Positions 1 to 6,021 of a stretch of 9,191 bases of DNA are shown here, one piece after another. The DNA lies in assembly GCA_003235785.1 (NCBI GenBank), contig QJYE01000535.1, forward strand, positions 1 through 9,191, in the 5' to 3' direction. A model generated the notes under the pieces. That model searched no databases. It was not told the origin of the DNA and saw only the letters and a program-made list of their open reading frames with translations. The DNA comes from Nitrospirota bacterium. Its GTDB lineage: Bacteria; Nitrospirota; Nitrospiria; Nitrospirales; UBA8639. A program made the position numbers and the translations under genes. Numbering within the stretch: position 1 is the stretch's first letter; every line of letters begins with the position of its first letter.

Positions 1-170
1 AGGCTTGTCCTGAGCCATGCCGAAGGAAAGGCCGCAGCCATTTTTGCGCGCAGAGCGTACTTCCAGTACGTGAGCACGGAAAACTGGCGACCTGCCTGCG
101 CGAAGCCGCTCCGGCCGGTTGCGCGCCAAAGCTGGCTTCAGCGGCGAGCGCGAAGGCAGGGAACGCCGCC
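1..170. repeat. GC-rich hairpin-forming intergenic element, probable dispersed repeat
   Basis: This stretch is visibly richer in GC than the rest of the window and full of inverted repeats. Positions 56-61 and 65-70 form a perfect 6-bp stem (CGTACT/AGTACG) with a 3-nt loop. Positions 91-110 and 140-160 form a long imperfect stem (CCTGCCT..CGCG..GCCGCT paired with its complement). An alternative inner stem pairs 102-110 with 130-139 (GAAGCC-GCT with AGC-T-GGCTTC, one bulge). The first 26 bases resemble the 'cttgtcctgagc...cgaagga' type of sequence scattered between genes in many bacteria; this is from memory and not searched. Plus-strand frame 1 stays open from the window edge to a TAG at 223-225 (74 codons). 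Its Arg/Ala/Pro-rich translation looks like read-through of the repeat, although the 3' end of a truncated gene cannot be excluded. Copy number is unknown because no second copy lies in this window. Confidence 0.5.
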
Positions 171-331
171 TTGTTTATTCCATCCTGGTAGGGTGGGACA
201 TTTGTTTTCAACAGCCCCTGAATAGATGAGGGATTGGCCATATCTGTGGCTTGAGCTGAGAGACACATCAAGGAATCGTCACCCCCCAAGCACACAGTTA
301 CCAGAATGCTCACGAACATGGAGGTAAGAAC
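171..331. other. Intergenic leader upstream of the small membrane ORF
   Basis: No coding sequence is supported here beyond the tail of the open frame mentioned for 1-170. GC content drops to the window average after about 170. No sigma-70 promoter of convincing spacing and no GG-N10-GC sigma-54 element was found on the plus strand. The only clear signal is the Shine-Dalgarno sequence at 320-325, just before the small ORF. Confidence 0.4.
320..325 (+). promoter_or_regulatory. Shine-Dalgarno sequence (GGAGGT) of the 31-aa ORF
   Basis: GGAGGT is a near-perfect anti-16S complement and sits 6 nt before the ATG at 332. This spacing is the main reason for accepting such a short ORF as genuine. The ATG at 318 just upstream is in another frame, which stops after 14 codons, and no in-frame start lies further upstream. 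Confidence 0.6.
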
Positions 332-427
332 ATGGGAGGATTGGAATTACTTGGATTGTTAGCGATTGTTATCGGAATCATTGGAGTCATTGTGCTGCTG
401 AAAAGCCGTAAGAAATCCGACCGGTAA
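332..427 (+). CDS. 31-residue single-pass membrane peptide, unknown function
   Basis: I do not recognise this gene. The translation begins MGGLELLGLLAIV and continues as one uninterrupted hydrophobic helix (about residues 4-23, rich in Ile, Leu, Val and Gly). It ends in a strongly basic tail (KSRKKSDR), so by the positive-inside rule the C terminus should face the cytoplasm. It starts with ATG 6 nt after GGAGGT and ends with TAA. It is the only plus-strand gene in the window and converges on the response regulator, with 28 bp between the two stop codons. Proteins of this shape include accessory subunits of membrane complexes, regulators of transporters and type I toxins; nothing in the sequence decides among these. 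A possible hairpin terminator follows it. Confidence comes from the ribosome binding site and from the clean helix-plus-basic-tail design rather than from any family match. Confidence 0.55.
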   Translation: MGGLELLGLLAIVIGIIGVIVLLKSRKKSDR

Positions 428-438
428 CATTTTGGCTC

Positions 439-476
439 AGCTGCACAAAGGGTTTTCACCCGTCAGCTTGCTTTTT
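439..476 (+). terminator. Possible Rho-independent terminator of the 31-aa ORF
   Basis: Read on the plus strand, AGCTG (439-443) pairs with CAGCT (464-468). Inside it, GGGT (450-453) pairs with ACCC (458-461) around a TTTC loop, with an uneven internal loop between the two stems. A T-rich tract follows, with five T at 472-476. The structure lies 12 nt after the TAA of the small ORF and overlaps the last codons of the response regulator on the other strand. The stem is short and interrupted, so this is a moderate call. On the minus strand no T-tract follows, so it does not look bidirectional. Confidence 0.35.
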
Positions 477-1844
477 GAGGCGGCGGTCCAGCGCAAATCG
501 CGTAATCCCCAGGTGTTTAGCGGCAAGGCTTTTATTGAAATCCGAGACCCGCATCACCTCATCAATGAGCGTATTTTCAATATCCCCCAACGTGTGCTCG
601 CCTAAACGCATTTCAATGCGCACCACGGGTTGATCCCCCTGAGTCACCACATTCACCGCCGAAAGGGGGACCTCCAGCACTTCCCTCGGAAGATCGCCAC
701 TCGTCAAACTCTGCCCCCGGCAAAAGATCACAGCCCGTTCAACAATATTTTGCAATTCCCGGATATTGCCCGGATAGGTATAGCGTTCCAAGAACTGCTG
801 CGCCTCGGGATCGATGGCCCTCACATCCTTGCCGAGATCTTTGCTATGCACAGCAAGGGTTTGCAAACACAGGGGAATGATATCTTCAATGCGCTTCCGC
901 AAGGGTGGAAGATCCAGCGATACGACATTCAATCGAAAAAACAGATCTTCGCGAAAGTTGCCCTGAGCCACATCTTTCCGGAGATCGCGATTGGTCGCCG
1001 CAATCAACCGGAAGTCCACATCAATATCTTGGCGGCCTCCCAGACGTCTAAACGACCGCTCTTGAAGCACCCGAAGCAACTTGGCTTGCATCGTGGGATT
1101 CAGATCACCGATCTCATCGAGGAACAGGGTGCCACCTTCGGCCTGTTCACAGAGACCAGGTTTTCGTTGATGGGCTCCGGTAAACGCGCCCCGCTCATAG
1201 CCAAACAACTCGCTTTCAAAAAGCTCTTGGGGAATAGCCGTACAATTCACTCCCACGAATGGGCCCTGTGCTCTAGGACCATTATGATGGAGCACCCGTG
1301 CCACAAATTCCTTCCCCGTCCCGGTTTCCCCAAACAACAACACGGTGGTCTTCAGATTTTGAGCCATTTCCTGGATCTGTCCGACTAACTCCTTCATGCT
1401 GGGGCTGTTGGACACCAAACTCTGAAGTGCAAACCGGCCCGGTCGATCTTGTGTTTCAAAGTCAATCCGGCGACGAAGGGTCAAGTACTCCAATGCCCGA
1501 TCCACCACGGGTTCGACCCCTGACAGATCCACGCTTTTAATGAGGAAGTCATACGCGCCCAGCCGCATGGCCTCGACGGCATCTTCAACCGTGCCATAAG
1601 CGGTAAGTAAAATGACTAAGCTTTGTTGCGTTTTGGCGCGAACCTGCTTAAGAGTTTCAAGCCCACTCATGCCGGTCATTTTCAAATCCAGCAAAATGAT
1701 GTCGGGTTGATCATGGTCAAGTGCCACGAGTAACGCCTCACCTGAGTCAAAGCTTCGAATATCCTGGTGGCGTTTCGCCAATCGTCGGCTAATCGCCTGA
1801 CGAACCACTTCATCGTCATCTGTCACAAAAATTGTTGCGCGCAT
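456..1844 (-). CDS. NtrC-family sigma-54-dependent response regulator
   Basis: This is a 462-residue transcription activator with the standard three-part architecture. The receiver domain (about 1-120) has the acidic pocket D9-D11, phospho-acceptor D53, T81 and K103. The AAA+ sigma-54 interaction domain (about 142-375) has Walker A GETGTGKE (172-179), an intact GAFTGA loop (219-224) that contacts sigma-54, Walker B with D243-E244, and an arginine-finger region (FREDLFFRLN). A Fis-type helix-turn-helix closes the protein (about 420-460). The receiver carries K103-S104 where most relatives have Lys-Pro, which is a small deviation. The ATG lies 3 nt after the kinase stop codon with only a weak AAAAG before it, which suggests translational coupling. 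When phosphorylated by its partner kinase it should oligomerise, bind enhancer palindromes and open sigma-54 promoters. Family assignment is certain; the target genes are not, although the sigma-54 promoter at 7903-7917 is the obvious local candidate. Confidence 0.95.
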   Translation of the reverse strand: MRATIFVTDDDEVVRQAISRRLAKRHQDIRSFDSGEALLVALDHDQPDIILLDLKMTGMSGLETLKQVRAKTQQSLVILLTAYGTVEDAVEAMRLGAYDFLIKSVDLSGVEPVVDRALEYLTLRRRIDFETQDRPGRFALQSLVSNSPSMKELVGQIQEMAQNLKTTVLLFGETGTGKEFVARVLHHNGPRAQGPFVGVNCTAIPQELFESELFGYERGAFTGAHQRKPGLCEQAEGGTLFLDEIGDLNPTMQAKLLRVLQERSFRRLGGRQDIDVDFRLIAATNRDLRKDVAQGNFREDLFFRLNVVSLDLPPLRKRIEDIIPLCLQTLAVHSKDLGKDVRAIDPEAQQFLERYTYPGNIRELQNIVERAVIFCRGQSLTSGDLPREVLEVPLSAVNVVTQGDQPVVRIEMRLGEHTLGDIENTLIDEVMRVSDFNKSLAAKHLGITRFALDRRLKKQADG

Positions 1845-1847
1845 CTT

Positions 1848-3773
1848 TTACACCGTTGAAAGTTGAACCTGGCACTCACAAGGCAACCAGATTGAAATCG
1901 TTGTCCCAATAAACTGTTGACTCTCCACATGCATCTCCCCACCATGCGCATCCACAATATTACGACAGATCGCCAGACCCAGTCCTGTTCCGCGAACCTT
2001 TCCCGTCGTAAAAAATGGTTCAAAAATTCTGGAGATCACCTGAGGATCAATCCCTTTACCCGTATCCTCGACTGTTAATCGAAGTCCTTGATGATGCTCA
2101 TAGAGTTCTTCCCGAATAGAAAGGTGCAGGGTGCCATTGTCAGGCATGGCTTCAATCGCATTTTGAAGAATGTTCAACACAACCTGCTTGAGTTGATCTC
2201 GATCAGCATGAAGCACCCGCACCTGGGTCGGCCAATGATGGTGGACCTGAATGGCTTTTTGTTGCACGGAAGTTGATAAGACCTGTAAGGACTCCTCCAA
2301 CAATTCTTCGAGTTGAAAGGCGACAGGAATAAGATCGCGTGGACGCGCATAATCAACGATTTGATTCACAATGCGATCCAAGCGACGCGTTTCTTTTAGA
2401 ATGATTTGTAAATCGTCTCGACGAGAATCCCCTTCCGCAAAATCGTCTAACAGCAAAGAGGCCGTAGACCCGATTCCCACTAAGGGGTTCCGTATTTCAT
2501 GAGCGATTCCTGCCGCCACTTGGCCTAAAGTCGCTAACCGTTCCGACCGGCTTAATTGTGCTCGCATCTGCTCCAAAGCCGTAATATCCACATTAAAGCC
2601 TTGATACACCAAGGTCTGACCTGATTCATCCTTGATCGGGACCGCACGACTCAAGACACGTCGCACCGCGCCATCCTTATGCAAAAATCGGAACACCCGC
2701 TCAAAGGAATCACTTTGGGCCTGAGCCTGGCGAAAGGCTTGTTGAACAGCCACTCGATCCTCAGGATGGACGGCTTCCCACATCCCCTCCGGATCTAAGG
2801 CTTCCTCGGGGTTCCGGCCAGCCAAAATCCAATTCTGTCGATTGCTGAAAATCACCCGGTCTTGCTCAACCGTAAAAATCCCGATAGGCGCATAATCGAC
2901 GATCCCTCGGTAGAGGGCCTCTGAAGAAGTGATCTCTTGATTGAGCGTCCGCAACTCCTGCTCCGAATGCTTAATCTGCTGAATATGCTGATGGATTTGA
3001 GTCCCCATCGTGTGCATCACCCGTGTTAATTCTCCGATTTCGTCATGACGATCCAAAACTGGGACCACCGGCATCCGTCCACCCGAAAAGTTTTCTACGG
3101 TTTTCACCAACGTGGTCAATGGCCCGGTAATCGATCGGGCAATCAGTTGTAACGGCAGAAGCATCAACACCAGGGCAAACCCACCACCCCAAACCACCAC
3201 GCTCATCAAAACCGATCGATCGTGGGAGCTACTCGCTAATGCCTCCTGCAACTGCCCCACTTCCTGACGATCGAATCGGGCCATTTCCTCGCGAATGGCC
3301 AACATGAGCAATCGGCCCTTTTCCGCTTCAACATACCGTAAGGCCTCTTCCGGATGCCCATCTTTCACCCGTTCAATCAAGTGATCTTTATCGGACATCA
3401 GCTGCTCGACATTGGCTTGAACAGACTCAATAAGCTGTCGCTGGGATAGATCATCGACGACCATCTGTCGAAGCACATTACCTAATGTCAGCACGCGATG
3501 TTTCGCCGCTTGATATGGTTGTAAAAATTGCGGTTGTTGAGTCAACACATACCCGCGAAACCCCGTTTCGAGATCCACAATCAATCGCATAAATTCCGAG
3601 GACGCGCTTTGGGCATGATACACATCATTTAAGTGATCTTCGTCCAATGAAAAGGTCTGCACACTCTTATAGGTCACGAGGCTTAAGATCAAGACAGCCA
3701 GGATCGGGACACCAGAAACAAAGAGGAGCTTTTTGGCAATAGGGAGATTGAGGAAGAATTTATTGACCGTCAT
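1848..3773 (-). CDS. Membrane sensor histidine kinase (CHASE3-HAMP-PAS-HisKA-HATPase)
   Basis: This 641-residue kinase is the partner of the regulator 3 nt downstream. A first membrane helix (about 17-35) is followed by a periplasmic CHASE3-like domain (about 40-185, with the typical DLETGFRGYVLT at 67-78). After a second helix (about 188-210) come HAMP (about 210-263), a short coiled region and a PAS domain (about 284-400, ending GFNVDIT). The HisKA domain has H425 in the H-box GIAHEIRNPL. The ATPase domain has N538 in the N-box, DTGKGI (570-575) and GTGLGLAI (595-602), so all catalytic motifs are intact. The ATG at 3773 is preferred to the GTG at 3776 because GAGG (3779-3782) lies 5 nt before the ATG but only 2 nt before the GTG. 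CHASE3 ligands are generally unknown, and the PAS domain shows no obvious heme or flavin signature, so the signal cannot be named. Confidence 0.95.
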   Translation of the reverse strand: MTVNKFFLNLPIAKKLLFVSGVPILAVLILSLVTYKSVQTFSLDEDHLNDVYHAQSASSEFMRLIVDLETGFRGYVLTQQPQFLQPYQAAKHRVLTLGNVLRQMVVDDLSQRQLIESVQANVEQLMSDKDHLIERVKDGHPEEALRYVEAEKGRLLMLAIREEMARFDRQEVGQLQEALASSSHDRSVLMSVVVWGGGFALVLMLLPLQLIARSITGPLTTLVKTVENFSGGRMPVVPVLDRHDEIGELTRVMHTMGTQIHQHIQQIKHSEQELRTLNQEITSSEALYRGIVDYAPIGIFTVEQDRVIFSNRQNWILAGRNPEEALDPEGMWEAVHPEDRVAVQQAFRQAQAQSDSFERVFRFLHKDGAVRRVLSRAVPIKDESGQTLVYQGFNVDITALEQMRAQLSRSERLATLGQVAAGIAHEIRNPLVGIGSTASLLLDDFAEGDSRRDDLQIILKETRRLDRIVNQIVDYARPRDLIPVAFQLEELLEESLQVLSTSVQQKAIQVHHHWPTQVRVLHADRDQLKQVVLNILQNAIEAMPDNGTLHLSIREELYEHHQGLRLTVEDTGKGIDPQVISRIFEPFFTTGKVRGTGLGLAICRNIVDAHGGEMHVESQQFIGTTISIWLPCECQVQLSTV

Positions 3774-4300
3774 CACTGCCTCATCGAACGTGTATAAACC
3801 TCGTAACCGACATACCTAACAAAAATTCCTCACCCTTCGCCTGTGAAGGCTAAAAGTCTTCGGAGGACATTTCCTTTCTGTCCATTCACTCATAACCAAC
3901 CCCTTTTTCCTCCACTTCATCCCCATAGGCTTTCATGAGAGGCCTTAGAATACCCGTTTCATTCCTGTATTGTCCTCGTTTTCGTCATCGCTCCTTCTGA
4001 AATCTCTACTGATTACTCGCCCCCCAATTATCTGATTATCCCCATGTCCGAGGGGCCACAGCAACCATTCCCTCCTGGAATCAATCTCGCGTCAGAAGAT
4101 ATGGGTGCAAAGGATTGTCGCTAACGATTTAGGGAAAAGACTCAGGCTTTCTGATGATAGGCAAATCCCAAGAGAAGGATCGCCAACTTTGAATGGAATC
4201 TGCAAGAAATTTGTCCAGCCCAAGCATTGAAGAAGGCCAGCGATTATGCATCCGGAACTCCTCGTGCACCCTGGCAAGAGACCAGGATACATAAAAACAG
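3774..4300. other. Gap of about 0.5 kb between nhaB and the kinase gene
   Basis: No long gene is convincing here. On the minus strand TTGTTA (3817-3822) and TTTATA (3793-3798) are 18 bp apart and could be a weak sigma-70 promoter for the kinase. A 5-bp hairpin (3834-3838 with 3845-3849) and another just after nhaB (4270-4274 with 4282-4286, CCTGG/CCAGG, 7-nt loop) are visible, but neither is followed by a T-tract in the minus direction. A 25-codon minus-strand ORF (3816-3893) has a plausible AAGGGG ribosome binding site and is discussed as a finding. The stretch 3900-4080 is purine-rich on the minus strand. No sigma-54 element with correct spacing was found. Confidence 0.4.
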
Positions 4301-5962
4301 CTATTCAGGCGACAACGGATTGTGTTGAATTAAACCATGATCAATAACCACGGCAGCGTCGGCTTGAGGAACCGTGATCCCATGAACCGGATATTGTTGA
4401 GCGACGTCAGGCACATGATGGGTCAACAGTCCTTGCGCATAGTAAGATTGCGTCACCGGTTGCAACAGCATATACACGGCCAAAAGGCCGGTCAGGGTCA
4501 TGGTTACGGTATAGGGGAGGGCCATCCAGACCATCCGGCCATATGAAAGGCGAATCAGTGGGGCAAGAGTGGAGGTCAACAGAAAGAGAAATGCCGCCTG
4601 CCCATTTGGTGTGGCCACGCTAGGAATATTCGTGCCCGTGTTAATGGCCACCGCGAGGAGATCAAATTGGTCGCGGGTAATCACGCCCTGATGAAAGGCT
4701 CGCAGCACCTGTTCAATATAAACCGTGGCCACAAACACATTGTCGCTTATGGCGGAAAGAATTCCGTTGGCAATGAAAAACATCCCGATTTGATGATCCC
4801 CACTCATGGCCAGAGCATGTTGGATAATGGGTCCAAAGAGCTGCTGCTCCTGAATCACCGCCACCACAGCAAAAAACACCACTAAGAGCGCGGTAAACGG
4901 CAGGGCCTCCTTAAAGGCCTCCCCAAGCTGATGCTCTTCAATAATGCCATTCAAAGCTGTCACTCCCACAATGACCGATAAGCCGATAATACCCACCTCC
5001 GCCAAATGAAAGGCTAGGGCGAGAATCAACCAGAGCATCGCCAAACCCTGAACGACCAAACGGGCCTTACCCCGTTGATCAATTTTACTCGAGGTCTCTT
5101 GGTCAAATCGCATGAGAATATCCCTGACGGCCACGGGAAGACCGAACCCATACCCAAACCATCGGAATCGTTCGACCACGATACAGGTCAGAAATCCCAT
5201 ACCCAACACAGGGAGGGTCACAGGAGACATACGGATAAAGAATTCAATGAAGTTCCAACTTGCCTTCTCTCCAATCAACAGATTTTGCGGCTCACCGACT
5301 AATGTGCACACGCCGCCCAGAGCCGTGCCAACAGCTCCATGCATGAGGAGGTTCCTTAAAAACCCTCGGAATTCCTCTAAATCAACGCGATGAAGGGCCG
5401 TCACCTCATGATCAACCGAATGATCATGATCATCGTAAATGCCTTTTCCAGAAGCCACCCGGTGATACACTTTGAAAAACCCCACACCTACGGCAATAAT
5501 AACCGCAGTCACGGTGAGGGCATCCAGAAAAGCTGATAAAAATGCCCCCATTCCCGAAAAAAGCAGGGCCAACGCTGTCTTCGAGCGGACATGCAGCAAA
5601 ATTTTCGCAAAAATGAACAACAACAAATCTTTCATGAAGTAAATCCCGGCCACCATAAAAATGAGTAGAAGGATCACTTGAAAATTATTCAACGCTTCAT
5701 GGTAAACCGTTTCGGGTTTCGCCATCCCGATCAGCACCGCCTCAAGCGCAAGTAATCCACCAGGCTGTAACGGATAACTTTTTAACGCCAGGGCCAGGGT
5801 AAAAATGAATTCCAGGATGAGGCACCACCCCGTGAAAAACGGACCAAGGGTCAGGAGTAACATGGGGTTAAGGAGCAAAAACCCAAGAATGGTGAGCTTG
5901 TACCACCTTGGAGCATGATCGAGAAAATTTTGACCAAATGCGAGAAGAAAAGGAGACGCCAT
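4301..5962 (-). CDS. nhaB: Na+/H+ antiporter NhaB
   Basis: This 553-residue inner-membrane protein exchanges cytoplasmic Na+ for external protons. It matches the Escherichia coli NhaB sequence, as remembered, over nearly its full length. Shared blocks include NFL..PxWYKL near the start, PGGLLALEAV, SAFLDALTV with D147, YHRVAS, a loop then FRGFLRNL, GEPQNL (223-228), RMSPVT, LHLAEVG-type and SLPFTALL-type blocks, SAISDNVF and the long NTGTNIPSVATPNGQAAF block (about 441-458). D147 falls at the position of the aspartate reported as critical in Vibrio NhaB (from memory). Start: the ATG at 5962 has GAGG 9 nt upstream (5972-5975) and brings the N terminus into exact register with E. coli NhaB; the in-frame TTG at 5980 has no ribosome binding site. 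The protein runs about 30 residues past the usual C terminus with a soluble His-containing tail. It lies 59 bp after the SulP gene with no clear promoter between them, so co-transcription is likely. Confidence 0.95.
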   Translation of the reverse strand: MASPFLLAFGQNFLDHAPRWYKLTILGFLLLNPMLLLTLGPFFTGWCLILEFIFTLALALKSYPLQPGGLLALEAVLIGMAKPETVYHEALNNFQVILLLIFMVAGIYFMKDLLLFIFAKILLHVRSKTALALLFSGMGAFLSAFLDALTVTAVIIAVGVGFFKVYHRVASGKGIYDDHDHSVDHEVTALHRVDLEEFRGFLRNLLMHGAVGTALGGVCTLVGEPQNLLIGEKASWNFIEFFIRMSPVTLPVLGMGFLTCIVVERFRWFGYGFGLPVAVRDILMRFDQETSSKIDQRGKARLVVQGLAMLWLILALAFHLAEVGIIGLSVIVGVTALNGIIEEHQLGEAFKEALPFTALLVVFFAVVAVIQEQQLFGPIIQHALAMSGDHQIGMFFIANGILSAISDNVFVATVYIEQVLRAFHQGVITRDQFDLLAVAINTGTNIPSVATPNGQAAFLFLLTSTLAPLIRLSYGRMVWMALPYTVTMTLTGLLAVYMLLQPVTQSYYAQGLLTHHVPDVAQQYPVHGITVPQADAAVVIDHGLIQHNPLSPE

Positions 5963-6021
5963 ATTTGACAGCCTCAACAATAAAAAATAATGCGTTAATG
6001 TAGGGCCAAAACCATTAATCT
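5963..6021 (-). other. Intra-operon spacer between the SulP gene and nhaB
   Basis: The 59-bp spacer holds the nhaB ribosome binding site (GAGG, 5972-5975), an AT-rich run, and a hexamer inverted repeat TTAATG/CATTAA (5995-6000 and 6013-6018, 12-nt loop). The stem is too AT-rich to be a strong terminator, and no promoter stands out. The spacer fits one transcript that covers both transporter genes. Confidence 0.4.

Noticed and set aside
1..222. 74-codon plus-strand open frame running in from the left edge
   Set aside because: It is Arg/Ala/Pro-rich, covers the hairpin-rich repeat and matches no family I know. GC-rich repeats are often open by chance. It could still be a gene's 3' end if sequence to the left supports it.
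630..1388. 252-codon plus-strand ORF antisense to the response regulator
   Set aside because: It lies entirely within a well-supported NtrC-family gene, and its composition is that of an antisense frame.
4201..4217. Sigma-54-like element on the minus strand (TGGACAA...TTGCA) downstream of nhaB
   Set aside because: The GG and GC doublets are 11 bp apart, not 10. Sigma-54 promoters tolerate almost no spacing change, and the site lies about 430 bp before the kinase start.
4270..4286. Hairpin CCTGG/CCAGG as terminator of nhaB
   Set aside because: The stem is only 5 bp and the bases after it in the direction of nhaB transcription contain no T-tract; the T-run in the area precedes the hairpin.
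4092..4292. 66-codon minus-strand ORF downstream of nhaB
   Set aside because: It has no ribosome binding site, its composition (Cys, Ser, Leu) resembles non-coding translation, and it begins only 9 bp after the nhaB stop codon with no recognisable domain.
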